Assembly: GCA_025765595.1 (NCBI GenBank)
Contig: JAIVFH010000131.1
Coordinates: 19,278 to 83,277, forward strand
Direction: 5' to 3'
DNA: 64,000 bases
Origin: Obelidium mucronatum
Taxonomy: Eukaryota > Chytridiomycota > Chytridiomycetes > Chytridiales > Chytriomycetaceae
The position numbers and the translations under genes were made by a program. Below, piece by piece: positions 11,291 through 21,272 of this stretch (its first letter is position 1; each line of letters begins with the position of its first letter). The notes under the pieces are model-generated. The model was not told the origin of the DNA, did no database searches, and worked only from the letters and a program-made list of their open reading frames with translations.

Positions 11291-11356
11291 AAATCGTGTC
11301 TGAAAAACGCAGTGTTCAAATATTGTGCGTGCAGCAAATCGTGTCTGAAAAACGCA
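11291..11356. repeat. Two direct 21-bp repeats upstream of the LRR gene
   Basis: AAATCGTGTCTGAAAAACGC plus A occurs at 11291-11311 and again at 11336-11356, 45 bp apart and 23-90 bp upstream of the LRR start codon. Position suggests promoter elements; this is inference only. Confidence 0.5.
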
Positions 11357-11466
11357 ATGCAGCAAATCGAACTCTCACTCAAAAAAAAAGTGAACGGGGG
11401 GTTCAGCGCCAACCATCTTGAAGCCTTCCTGCACCTCTTCAATCGTCTCAAAAGCATTATTGTATC

Positions 11467-12340
11467 TTATATAACCTTGATACCCTTGATACCCCAAATC
11501 TGCTGCGATGAGGACTGGCTTTCATTGCCCGACGGTCCAGCCCTTTCCAGGGCATCGGTGTTTTTGACAGTATTGAGGTTGAGAATCATATGGGGATAGT
11601 TTTCAGAAAACTGGTGTCTGAGGGTTACAGACACCCAACGGTGGCTCAATCACGTTTTGTGGTGTTCACTTTTCAATCTCTCTCCATACAATCACGGACA
11701 CCTCACTCCGAATTGATTTGATTTCAAGCTCGTTTCTGCTCTTGCTGTCCAACTCAAAAAAGTCGACGGAAGGCAAACAACCGTACTAGACACCAGCGAT
11801 TCGTCGACATCCACGTATTATATATATTCCAAGAAACTGTTCCTCCTCGCTGCCTGACAGTAGCCGATGCGCCCAGCCAGCAGTGGCTACGGTCACCGCC
11901 AAAGACGCTCGCCTGCATGCGTTCCGCAGCCTTGTTGGGCGCCACGAAATCTTGCACTTTATGGCGTTGAAGATGCGGCGATTGGAGGTTCTTTGTTTTG
12001 ATTGGCCACTGTGATTTTGATTCGTTGGACTTGATCTTGTAGTGGTCATTGACGACTCGGGCTCGTTGCAATCCAGATCCACACTCGGTCTCAACGCACT
12101 CCAACCGCTGGAACAAACTGAAAGAAACGGTTTCCTTTGTTGCTGAAAATCGTAGCTGTTTTTAGATGAAGTTGGCGTGTATTTCCTGAACCGTCCTCCA
12201 GAGCGTCGCATTCAAGGTCCTTCCAATGACATCAATGTCGCCTTCGCAAGTCCGCCGCGGGAATACACGCCAACGGCGCGTGTATTGCGACAAGTCTTGA
12301 ACCAGAAGGGCACAATAATTTGAAATAAATACAAATTAAT
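11467..12340 (-). CDS. Unresolved multi-exon gene, product unknown
   Basis: The minus strand carries several protein-like open segments. The clearest 3' part is exon 11752-11670 (…EVSVIVWREIE) spliced to 11617-11467 (KHQFSENYPHMILNLN… to a stop at 11467) over a good GT-AG intron. Upstream, 12116-11787 is open (FQRLECVETECGSGLQRARV), and about 12330-12140 reads DLSQYTRRWRVFPRR then DVIGRTLNATLWRTVQEIH. The joins between the upstream parts and the start codon are not found. Parts of the plus strand here (about 11740-12323) also look coding, so strand choice is provisional. No family was recognised. It lies close to the PRCC start, so a divergent arrangement is possible. Confidence 0.35.
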
Positions 12341-12361
12341 ATAAAAAGCAAATATTAATAA

Positions 12362-13720
12362 ATGGTAAGTTTGTCTTGCTCTATGTAGCTCACGACCCGC
12401 ATACTTGCAGAACCAGCTCTTTGCGTACGCCAGCGACAGCGACAGCGACGACAGCGAAGCCGAAGCAAAGACCAAGACGACAAAGACGAAGCCGAAGAAG
12501 ACAACGACGATTGTGGTCGCGCTGGCGGACGCGCCGTCGGACGACTCGGACGCCGACGCCGCGCCGACGCGAAAGCCGCAAGCCGCAAAGTCCGGCTTGG
12601 GCGGCTTGTTTGCCGCGCTGCCGCCGCCGGCGCGGGCGAGTGCGGGGGCAACTGCGGCAACACTGCGGCCGGGCAGCGTCGCCAGGAAGCGCGGAAACGC
12701 GGGCGAAGCGGGCGAAGCGGGCGAAGAGGCGAGGACGAAGAAGACGCATGTTGCGGATGAAGATGAACGGGATGAGGGCGGCTTCTTCACCCTTGGTTTG
12801 CCGCTTCGCTCTTGGCTCGAGGCTCGCTCGCTCTGACGCCCAAACAAACAATCACAGATGTTCCAAAGCCGAAACAGGCGTCTGCTCTGCCGCCTCCATC
12901 GTTCAAGCCCGCCGTGTCGTACGACGATGGTGAGGCCGATCATCATCGCACGAAACTGCAACAGCAAGTACATCTTCAGCCATCGTCATATCCTTCCTAT
13001 TCGGTCGAATCGGCCTCTTCGTCCTATGTCTATAATCCTCAAGCATATCTTCATCCTCACTCATCAGAAGAAGTAGAGTCTGCCGCAGATTCATCCAATC
13101 AGGATCATCGATATTCAAACTTGTCGTCTTCTTCTTCTTCTTCTTTACAACGGACAACTCAAGTTCATTTGGATGATTCTGCTCTTCATCGATTGGGTCA
13201 TAGGAGAGGTGGTGGTGGTGTTTCTGTCGATATTGTCGATTTGAATCATGAAGATCAGTTGGGTGGTGAACAACAACGGTTGGAGAATATAAAGAATATG
13301 AGTAGGGAAAAGGTGGAATTGAAGGCTTTTGAGGTTTGTCTTTTTTTTTACTTCGTCGAAGGCGATTCATACCGCCGAAGGCGGTTCATTTCGCCGAAGG
13401 CGGTTCATTTCGCCGAAGGCGATGTCTTTTGTTTTTCTTTTCTTTTCCTCATTACCGCCAATGGCGGTAAATATCGCCGTAGGCGATGTATGTATTCTCT
13501 TTTTCTTCCGTTATTACCGCTTCAGCGACATACCCTCCTTCATTACAATTCACTAAAACAATGTCTATATCAGCATCTGAAACCAAATAGATTGGCGAAA
13601 TCTAAACACAATATTATGGCTCTCGCGTTTGAGGCGAAAGCAAGAGAACAGGAATTGAAGGAAGCTTATGCGGATCGTAGACAAGCAAAGGCAGCTTCTC
13701 ACAATAAATATGGCTTTTGA
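12362..13720 (+). CDS. PRCC-domain nuclear protein
   Basis: Homologue of PRCC (proline-rich, mitotic checkpoint/splicing-linked nuclear protein). Exons 12362-12364 (only the start codon ATG), 12411-12795, 12858-13333 and 13574-13720. The N-terminus LFAYASDSDSDD is followed by the family segment SGLGGLFAALPPP. Later come VDIVDLNHEDQLGGEQQ and a C-terminus ending in AKAREQELKEAYADRR…KYGF, which matches the PRCC end closely. The middle is Ser/Tyr-rich and disordered. The single-codon first exon is unusual but keeps frame and has a good GTAAGT donor. The second exon is extremely GC-rich while the third is not. The last intron (240 bp) carries several GC hairpins and is about four times longer than its neighbours. 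Confidence 0.85.
13353..13487 (+). repeat. GC-rich hairpin repeats inside a PRCC intron
   Basis: Several 15-bp hairpins: ACCGCCGAAGGCGGT, two CGCCGAAGGCG copies, ACCGCCAATGGCGGT (13454-13468) and ATCGCCGTAGGCGAT (13473-13487). Stems are kept while the three-base loops differ (GAA, AAT, GTA), and the ACC/GGT and ATC/GAT forms are compensatory. Same family as 54065-54515 and 56135-56149. Confidence 0.8.
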
Positions 13721-13788
13721 TAATGTTTTTTTTTGCACTTATTAATGAATCTTAAGAAACGAACTTTAATTTCCTCCAATCAATTAAG

Positions 13789-14576
13789 TCAAAGACGTTG
13801 CAATTTAAAAAACGTTTCTCCCTTCAGTTTCTGTAAACTCCAGCGTTCAAGAGTATACGACTCATACATGCGTCCTGCAAGACTCTGTGCCAAGATATGA
13901 TATGGTTTACGCGTTGCAAGTCTTGCAAATTCCCTACTGCTCCAAATACACATTGCCAGACACTCGCGTTTCTCATTCAACGAACCATACCAGTACTATG
14001 GAAAAAGGATTAGCATCAGATTTAAAAATGACCGGACTTTTTCTCAGTATATACCTTCAACAACCCTCCACTTTCCAAAGCTTCCGAATGCGCCAACGCA
14101 TCAGCATCATAAAGCGCTTTCGAATCCGCATTCTCCTTCCGAACACTGCGAAAAGCGACAAGATACCAATCACCTTCCCACTCAGGTCCCAACAAACTTG
14201 CCACTTGATTCCAGTTGAAACAGTCTGGTAAAGGGACGTGAAAGTAGTTTTCAGTTATCGCGTGGAAGTGGGGTAACCCGCGTTCAGTGAGTGCAAGATC
14301 GACGGCTCGGATCTGAAGTGAAGGCGAAAGTGGTGATGTCAATGATGACTCTGGATCTGGCTTTGGAGTGATTGTCGTGTTTCTGATTATGGATCCAGAG
14401 TCTTTGAGGGACTGTTCCACGTCGATTGGGGGAATCTCGGTGCTTGTAGAGTGATGCTCGTAATGGTGGTGATGGTGGCTGTATTGACGGAATAACGTCT
14501 CCAAACTGGTTGTTGCGTTTAAAGGTGCAAAATCATCTGATCGGGCGGTGGGGTGGATTTGGGTCTGAGCAGTCAT
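13789..14576 (-). CDS. UPF0643 family protein, function unknown
   Basis: Exons 14576-14055 and 13995-13789, 59-bp intron. The conserved part begins near residue 135 (WYLVAFRSVRKENADSKALYDADALAHSEALESGG) and continues across the splice as LLKYWYGSLNEKRECLAMCIWSSREFARLA, the signature of a fungal family named UPF0643. The first 90 residues are His-, Ser- and Thr-rich and look disordered. No catalytic role is known to me for this family. Confidence 0.75.
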
Positions 14577-14833
14577 GGCTCTTTTTTTTGGTTGTTATTC
14601 TCGATTCTTCCCTTTGTTATGCGATTTTTTTGGTGTGTGCGGGGTGATGGCGGAATAGAATTGCGTCATTTCCCATGCGTGCGCAAAATCCTTTTTTTGG
14701 TTGAGAATAAACGGCACACGTTTAATTTCAGTATCAACATTTTAACTAATATACCCCAGCTAAACTGAGGAAAGCTTGCCTTGGATTCGAATTGGACCAA
14801 AAAAAATTTAAAAAATAGAAAAGTTTTTTTTCA
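14577..14833. other. Intergenic, nothing recognised
   Basis: About 260 bp between two minus-strand genes: T-rich next to the UPF0643 start, then an AT-rich stretch with AAATTTAAAA near the HNH gene stop. No ORF, repeat or RNA gene is visible. Confidence 0.4.
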
Positions 14834-15910
14834 CTATGATTCAACCTCTTCAAACCCTACATTGACCAAGCCCTGCAATGTATTGCAAACTTTTGCCAAA
14901 AGATTGTCCACACTCCCATTGTCGCTCTCACCCGCAAAGTCATCAGAAGTTTCATCAGAACCCCCCGTCATCTTCCAAATCAAGCATGCTGCTTTGTGGA
15001 ACGCCAATGCACTGCGTTTTGGATATTTCCTTTCGTCATTGTCCACAAAGTACACTGGCAGCTCATTATCTGTATCCACCACGGTTCTACCGGCGACAAG
15101 ATCAAGAGATATCAGCTTGAAGGAGCGAATTGCTTTGATTGTTCCAACATCATCAAAGTATTGCTTATTAGCTGGATCATTGGTTGAATTAACAACCTTG
15201 ACAACAAGGCCAGTACCACCATCCACAAAATCAAAATATCGCTTCAATTTGTCAAATTCTGTGTGACACAGGGCGCACAGCAACACTCCGTTTTGGACCC
15301 TGAAGATGTCGTCAAGGCCGGCCCGAGACAAAAGATCTTCTGCCCTTGGAGTTCCTGACTTTTGAGCAATAAAATGTGCAGCTTCAAGCGCCGAGTTTCC
15401 CCAACAGCAAAGACACACTTGGTCTCTTTTGATTAAAGCCGCTTTAAAGTTGCTTTGTCCTGGATTCGCAGCATTTGAATCCAAGTAAGACGACAAAGAG
15501 CCAGGTGTTGATGGTGTCGATTCATGAGACGGTGTCGCATCGGAAATTCCCTTCAGGTTATGTTGTTTGAACGGATGGATGAAACAGTTGTATAGTAGGT
15601 TCAGGCAACTCCTTTCTTCAGCTGTATTCGGCGCTGGGAGACTGGGTGTCTTCAAAGTCCAGTAGAGCTTTGAAGCATAGTCGTCCCTCATGTTCTGATC
15701 CGGTAAGAGAGTGAGTATTCCATGCAAGAATCCGAGCTTGTTCTTGTTACCAAACTCTAACCATTTGGGTCTCCGCGATCTGATTTGGGAAGCGACGCCG
15801 TTCAGGGCATCGGCAATGTTTGGGATATCATAGAAGTCGGCTAGCTTTTGAAGAGCCATGTCGCAGGTGACAACAGTGGTATTGGCAGGAGTACAAAACA
15901 CAAAATCCAT
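14834..15910 (-). CDS. HNH endonuclease domain protein (Crinkler-island type)
   Basis: 358 residues from ATG at 15910, with no intron. The upstream in-frame extension to 16027 is rejected because it is low-complexity and lacks support. The first 150 residues are mixed helical (PKWLEFGNKNKLGFLHG). The HNH core lies at about residues 160-235: RDQVCLCCWG, EAAHFI (first His), then VQNGVLLCALCHTEFD (Asn and second His), with paired Cys (CLCC, CALC) likely binding zinc. This matches the fungal HNH_2 type that cuts DNA. The C-terminal 100 residues are acidic. No signal peptide or Crinkler header is seen. Its neighbours are a Crinkler kinase, a transposon and a PD-(D/E)XK protein, so a mobile effector or genome-conflict role is inferred. 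Confidence 0.75.
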   Translation of the reverse strand: MDFVFCTPANTTVVTCDMALQKLADFYDIPNIADALNGVASQIRSRRPKWLEFGNKNKLGFLHGILTLLPDQNMRDDYASKLYWTLKTPSLPAPNTAEERSCLNLLYNCFIHPFKQHNLKGISDATPSHESTPSTPGSLSSYLDSNAANPGQSNFKAALIKRDQVCLCCWGNSALEAAHFIAQKSGTPRAEDLLSRAGLDDIFRVQNGVLLCALCHTEFDKLKRYFDFVDGGTGLVVKVVNSTNDPANKQYFDDVGTIKAIRSFKLISLDLVAGRTVVDTDNELPVYFVDNDERKYPKRSALAFHKAACLIWKMTGGSDETSDDFAGESDNGSVDNLLAKVCNTLQGLVNVGFEEVES

Positions 15911-16218
15911 TTTTTGGTGGAAACTTGAAACAATAGAAAAATCAAAGTACATATAAACATATATTACATGTTTAATAAGATTATAAGGGGCTGTGGCGAG
16001 TGAGCGGGAAGAAGTCGGTTGGCTCACATGAAAATGCAGCCACTAATACTTCAAATTGCCGTTGGAGGATGGTAGTTCTGGTGAGATTTTAAGCCAGCCG
16101 TTCATGTAACCGCCTTGCCTTGTTTATTTCCTTGAGAATGATTGGTATCCATTGTCAGACAACACGAAATTTAGGAATAGAATGTTTTCCCCTTTATATA
16201 CAATAAAAGCTCCTGACA
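15911..16218. other. Intergenic, nothing recognised
   Basis: 308 bp between the HNH gene and the 3' end of the kinase pseudogene. AT-rich, with CTTGAGAATG- and TTTATATACAATAAA-like stretches near the end of the kinase gene that may be its polyadenylation region. Confidence 0.4.
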
Positions 16219-18257
16219 TCAATGTACCCACAGCGCAACTGCCTCTCTTATGGATGGAACATTAATTCTTTCACCAGGATTCACGATGAGACACTGCGCT
16301 GCAAGCCGCAATGCACCCTCGAAAAAACCTTCCGTTTCCAACGATACTTGGCCATTTTTAAGCTTGTCCAATTGCGCCTTCACCCAAAACTCCACATCAC
16401 TGTGACAGTTCAGAGCCGTCCATCCTGTACCACAAACATTCAATTGCAGCAGAATGATACCAAGCATCCAAACGTCGCTGTTTTTATGCACCTTTTCTTC
16501 AGGTGGATACTGCACAAATGCCCTGTTCATTGGGTTCCCCGCTCCCGCATCTTGGCAAAAATCAAAGTCAATCAACCGGGCATCAGACCATCCCTCCCGG
16601 TCACTCAGAACGATGTTGGCGGAACGAATATCCATGTGCGCGTATCCCACATATTCAAGACCAAGCAACGACTTGTCGATAATGGATAGAAGCAGGCCCT
16701 TGACACGAGTTGGAGTCGCACACTTTGTATCTTCAGCAAAGATCACATGCAGTGAGGGACCGTAATAGGGCATTGAGATGAATGACTTGGAAAATACCCA
16801 ATCCTTAAGAGGGTTAATAAACCCCAGCAGAGTAGTCTCATCTTGCGACAAAATAGTCTCCTCTTTCAATGAAACCATGTCATCGTGTGCCACAGACACT
16901 TAAGCTTTCCGGGCAGAAGTGAAATGCTCAAAGTTCAAGTTGGCATCGTGTTTTTGGGCCAGCATAAAATCAGAGATAAGCTTTTCGGCCGCTTCCGCGC
17001 GTTTCTCCGCCGCTTCCGCGCGTTTCTCCGTCGCTTCCGCGCGTTTCTCCGCCGCTTTTTCTGCAGACAATCGCAGCAATGCAACAAGCTTGTCAACGCA
17101 GGAATGCAGACTATTCGAGAGAATATGGTTATACAGACGGTAAACACGGTTGCCCACTCGAATCACAGGATTTGTGAAAGTGGCAAGGATCTCTGGCGTT
17201 GTATTCATATCAATTTCCGGAAAGACGGCCTTGTATTCAGCCAGTGGTATCCAACTGTACTTAGGTTGTCGTGCTCCAGGCCCTTGTGGCTCCTTGAGGA
17301 CATCAGCAAATTTGGCAGCCTTCACCAACAGATTTCGGATCCATAAAATATAGGCGACTATAGCGTTTGCCATGTGTTCCTTTTTTAACATGTCCCCCCA
17401 ATGAACCACAACTCGACCTTCAAGACCGAATCCGGTGATGGATACTGTCATGATTTGACAACAAGTATGAGTCAATACTATGGCGAACATTGAAATATCT
17501 GGCCCAAACAAATCAACTTTCTCGGGGTCTGTCAGATATGGTAAATCCGTAGCATGCAATAAAGCGCATAAGCTGCCGTTTGCAGGATAGCGTCTGAATG
17601 AGTTGTCGGTTTGGTTGTATCGTTGTAGTTCAACTTTCGAAGAATAGCCACCAAGGTTTTAACCTCAGCGGGACACATGAATTGCAGGAACAATAACTCC
17701 AGTTCATCGATAATTTCCTTATCCACCCACCGCAAGTCCGGACCACTCCTGATACTGATAGCATTTGAAGAATAGCCGATTGCAAAATCAGAAATGCCGT
17801 AAACTGGTGTGTAGATACGAGGTGCGAGATGATGCTTCAGTGCTTCTTCACGAGTGGAACAATTGGGAAGCCGGACCTCACGGTACAAGAAAATACCATC
17901 CTTTTCAACTTCCAAATGTTCCATGGCCTTGAGAAATATCTTTCCGACACTGACTTGGATGCAGCCCACCTCTGAACTCTTCCAAGGAACATCTCTTTCT
18001 TCAGTCTCCATAACTTTCAATACCTCCACCTGAGCAGCTTCTGTCAATGATGATTCACTGGTCTGCGGAAAATTGAGTTTCGAAACGTGGTAGACTACAA
18101 AGACTTCATCTAACAGTCTGATGTTTTCAGAGGAAAATGGGGCAACCTGAGTTTGGAGGATCTTTGGCTCCTCTGAGGCATTCACTGAATCTTTCTGGAG
18201 GGTCATCGCTCTCTTGGCCGTTGGGTTTGCGGCAGAGGTTGTGACAGGCCTCTTCAT
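16219..18257 (-). pseudogene. Crinkler-type protein kinase gene with a frameshift and an in-frame stop
   Basis: Three consecutive open pieces form one protein. Piece 1 (18257-17532) starts at a clear ATG and contains RIYTPVYGISDFAIGYSS, resembling the nuclease-fold region found before the kinase in Crinkler proteins. Piece 2 (17559-16900) is in another frame. The break is at an ATGC that would keep frame if doubled. Piece 2 ends at TAA (16900-16902), and piece 3 continues in the same frame. It holds the kinase C-lobe: HMDIRSANIVL (catalytic loop, Asp kept), IDFDF in place of DFG and a P-rich YPPEE segment. Between pieces 2 and 3 runs a coiled coil of AEKRAEA repeats. Both breaks make it a likely pseudogene, unless the frame break is an assembly error and the stop is read through. 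Confidence 0.65.
16988..17055. repeat. Three tandem copies of a 21-bp unit
   Basis: GCCGCTTCCGCGCGTTTCTC plus C, repeated about three times with one substitution, encoding AEKRAEA heptads of a coiled coil in the kinase pseudogene. Confidence 0.8.
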
Positions 18258-18291
18258 TGTTGACTTAAAAAATAGATTTTAAAATGTTGTG

Positions 18292-18297
18292 AGTGCA
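18292..18297. repeat. Left 6-bp target duplication (AGTGCA)
   Basis: Directly outside the left inverted repeat, repeated in the same orientation at 21267-21272. Confidence 0.7.
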
Positions 18298-18313
18298 GGG
18301 GGATGCGCGAACC
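18298..18313 (+). repeat. Left terminal inverted repeat
   Basis: GGGGGATGCGCGAACC; matches the right end at 14 of 16 positions, with looser similarity further inside. Confidence 0.75.
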
Positions 18314-18413
18314 GAGAAAAATTCCGAAACAATAATGAAAAAAAGTGTTAAAACATAATATTTATTTAATTGCATGATCAAAAAAAAACGACAACTGGTA
18401 AAAGAAAGAGTTA

Positions 18414-19503
18414 TCACTGCTTTATCCAAGCCCCACGCATTCCCCCAACTTGTTGTCCTGAAATAACGTAGGTGTGAGTCTCCCACACCTTTTGCTTAAC
18501 CCACACCTTTTTTGATGTCCCAGCTTCAAACCCCATCACAGATCGGAAGATTTCCCCATGCTCTTGGCAATTAGAATCGACAGCTTCAGGTAGTGTCACG
18601 ACATACTTGAAGACTTCAGTGCCAGGATCGTTGGTGAAGTATGAGATAATAGCATTGGTGGCCTGGTCCTTCAGAGAATCGTGACCAGCAGGCAGGAATG
18701 ACTGGGGATTTGTTTCTGCCGGTTGAATGTAGTACGTCAAGGTCTTTCCATCACTGGAGATTGCAGTGTCGAACAGAGTGTCGTCAACAATACGTAAATA
18801 AACAATTAGCTTCATCAAGCCAGTGTTCTCATCCTTAAAACGAATCAGCTCATGAAGTCGAAGATCACTTGTAAAAGCCTTTGCCGCTTTAACAACGGGC
18901 TTGGTGTAAACCAAGCTTTGGACCGGAGTGCTGATGGCGGCGGGTTTGACGCTTGAGTTTTGAGGGGTTGGCATAGCATTAGATCGCAATAAAGCCACAG
19001 TAGAATTAAGGGGGGTGGCAGAAAAGGAAGACGTGGAGGAGGAGGAAGGTGGGGGTGGAGTTGGAGGGAGACCCAACAACTCGCGCACGGTGGGGAAGTA
19101 GTCGTTGTCCTTGTTGCCTCCAGTAGATCCCAGTCGCTCGTTCTCGTTGCCCTCTTCATCATCATCGTCGTCAGGGTCATCGGCGGCACTTAGCTGCATC
19201 GGCTCCACATCGCTGCGAGGGTCCCATTCTTCGAAGAAAATAAAACAAATTAGGGTTTCCAAACTTCGAAAAGAAATGAAGACACTCACGTGGCTCTTCA
19301 GCCAAGCGTTCTCGTACCATTTTAATCTTGCGATTGAGCGTGCATGGTTTGAAGAGCCGCAGTTGCGGAATGGCATCTTTGACTGGCTTCCCAGTAAGTA
19401 AAACTGACCCATCCCTTTCCTTCTTACGCAAAAGATTTGCAATCTGAAGGGAATGTTCTGGCTTCCACGATTTGTGGTCAAGGTAACACTTTTCTCTTGG
19501 CAT
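18414..19503 (-). CDS. Transposon accessory protein, function unknown
   Basis: Exons 19503-19290 and 19228-18414, GT-AG intron of 61 bp. Starts MPREKCYLDHKSWKPEHS. The first exon is basic (KIKMVRERLAEEP) and could bind DNA. An acidic stretch (DDPDDDDDEEGNENE) and a Pro/Ser-rich linker follow, then a folded part containing ELIRFKDENTGLMKLIVYLRIVDDTL. It is not the Myb-like protein of classical Harbinger elements as far as I can see. Its position opposite the transposase suggests a role in binding the ends or in assembling the transposition complex. Confidence 0.6.
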
Positions 19504-20166
19504 TTATTTTTGAGCTCATCACTGTTGTACAGCACTGCCCCTTTTATATTTTTTTTACTGTTGACTATTGTTGCTGTCATAACGATTCATTTGTTGTCTT
19601 ATTTGGCTGTTTTCGTATGTTACTAATAGCAATCCAAATTGGAAAATTTTTTGACGCAGTGATTCCAAAAAAGTTTTTCTTGAATGAACAATTGACCTCC
19701 AACCATCCTTGGATCTAAGTAAGACTGAACCACTGTTTTAAAGAGTGGGCATTTTTTCTTCTGGGTCACTTCTAAAAAAATTCTAGAAAATATTGCAGGG
19801 TTAAGGAATTGTTCACCAACATACTCCCAATATTGGGACATGATGGCTTTATTTGGTTCGCAATGCAAATAAAAAAAACAAGAAGATTCATTGTTTTGAA
19901 CTTTTTTGAACTGTCGGAACGCTTTTGTTCATTTTTTCAAGTGGCACTTGGCTTGTTTCCAGTGGCACCTCCAGTTCGTCTTGGTTCACTTTGTGTGCTT
20001 AACTCCGCCATTTGGTCCAAATGTGACTCATTAGGAGTCACCTTGTAACACAAGACACTTTCGGCATGTGAGGCTTGTTTGTCTTGTTTTAATTTCCAGA
20101 AGTGAGTCATTCTGTGTTGTTGCATCTATTTTTAACTCTGAAAAAAAAATGAAAAAATGAACAAGT
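19504..20166. other. Internal spacer between the two transposon genes
   Basis: 663 bp, presumably the shared divergent promoter. AT-rich, no ORF that looks coding and no obvious RNA. T-runs lie close to both start codons. Confidence 0.4.
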
Positions 20167-21162
20167 ATGCCACCTGCCGAAGCCAGCACCAGCACCCCCA
20201 ATCCTGCACAAGTCCCACCATCTATTTGGCTCCAGCAGCGGCAGCTAATGGTTAGCGCAGCGACAGAGTTCCTTGGCCTCTCTGGTGACTCATTCTACCG
20301 CAAGAAGCTTGTCTGGAAGTCTCGCTTTGCAGCCACATTTGGTCTCTGCTTGGAGTCTGCCGTGGATGTCTGGACAATCATTGCCAAAAAGGTTCTTGCT
20401 GATGGTCTTCGCAAGGTCCACTTTCTCTGGTGCTTGGTTTATCTGAAAGAGTATCCAACTGAAAGGTCTGCTGCCGGAAGGTTCAAAACCAGTGAGTCGA
20501 ACTGGAGTGATAAAGTCCATCGAATGCTGCGAGTCTTCTCCGAAATGGATGAGGTTAGTACTTTTATTGTTCCTTGTGTCCTTCATCTTTCAATGCACTG
20601 TTCTTCCCCAATAGATTCATTTTGAAGACCGTTTTGAAAACTGGCACTGCAAGGCCCCATCATGCTACGTGGATGGAATTGACGTTCTCATCCAAGAGGT
20701 CGTCCGTTCTTCAAAGGCCTTTACAGCCACAAGTTTAAACACGCAGGCTACCGGTATCAAGTGGCCAGTGCTATTGCTACTTCCAAATTTGTTCACATCT
20801 CTGGTTCAGTTCCATGTGGACTCTTCAACGACTTGGCAATGGTGAAGCGGAGTTTGCTTCCACGGCTTGGGGTTGGTGAGAAGGTTGCTGCAGATGAAGG
20901 CTATGTTGGGGTACCTGGAAAAATCATGACGCGACTGAAGGGTGATACGGAGGCCATCATTAAGCACAACCGCAATCTCAGCATTCTTCAATCGCGCCAT
21001 GAAACAATGAACGGAAAGTTGAAGGACTTTGGCATATTGTTTCAGATGTTTCGAGGGAATCGCGAGGAACATTACCTCGTTTTTCAAGCTGTGGCTCAGA
21101 TTACACAAGTCAAGATGCGCCGAGAGCCTGCATACAGCATTTTGGACCGCTTATACTTTTAA
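20167..21162 (+). pseudogene. DDE transposase (DDE_Tnp_4 / PIF-Harbinger type), frame broken once
   Basis: Exon 1 is 20167-20553; after a 61-bp intron, exon 2 is 20615-21162. Exon 1 carries a helical DNA-binding-like part (LWCLVYLKEYPTERSAAGRF). Exon 2 begins IHFEDRF and has YVDGIDVLIQ, the usual region of the first catalytic Asp. The frame then breaks near 20692-20703: the matching continuation (FFKGLYSHKFKHAGYRYQVA, then VPCGLFND, AADEGYVG with the second Asp, RHETMNGKLKDF with a candidate Glu, ending at 21162) is in another frame. Two extra bases or one missing base explain it. The element as assembled would therefore be non-autonomous, unless this is an assembly error. Confidence 0.75.
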
Positions 21163-21250
21163 TTCTTAGTTATCTTTTTGTAATAAAGTAACAATCATGT
21201 CTAAGAAGTGGTTTATTTAAATAAAAAGATAGTTCCGCAAAAAAAAAAAC

Positions 21251-21266
21251 TGTTCGTGCATCCCCC
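21251..21266 (-). repeat. Right terminal inverted repeat
   Basis: Inverted copy of the left end; GGGGGATGC starts at 21266 reading inward. Confidence 0.75.
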
Positions 21267-21272
21267 AGTGCA
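21267..21272. repeat. Right 6-bp target duplication (AGTGCA)
   Basis: Same bases and orientation as 18292-18297. Confidence 0.7.

Larger units (their letters stand above)
18298..21266. mobile_element. Two-gene DDE transposon (PIF/Harbinger-like transposase) with TIRs and a 6-bp duplication
   Basis: 2969 bp with inverted ends: left GGGGGATGCGCGAACC, right (read inward) GGGGGATGCACGAACA. It is flanked by AGTGCA on both sides in direct orientation. It contains two divergent genes: a minus-strand accessory protein (18414-19503) and a plus-strand transposase (20167-21162). Divergent accessory plus transposase genes and a DDE_Tnp_4-type transposase fit PIF/Harbinger, but that group normally makes 3-bp duplications. 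Six bp is unusual and suggests a different lineage. The left end lies 41 bp upstream of the Crinkler kinase start codon. Confidence 0.8.

Noticed and set aside
11198..11599. Plus-strand open frame upstream of the LRR gene
   Set aside because: Overlaps promoter repeats and the better minus-strand coding signal; no domain.
12250..12290. Perfect inverted repeat AATACACGC / GCGTGTATT
   Set aside because: Short (9 bp, 7-base loop), within probable coding sequence, no companion copies; may be chance.
12212..12973. Long minus-strand frame opposite PRCC
   Set aside because: Created by the GC-rich Asp/Ala codons of PRCC exon 2; the plus strand is conserved PRCC.
13334..13573. Reading the PRCC intron as coding, since its frame stays open
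   Set aside because: It has clear GT and AG ends, encodes repeat-derived Arg-rich sequence, and removing it restores the family C-terminus.
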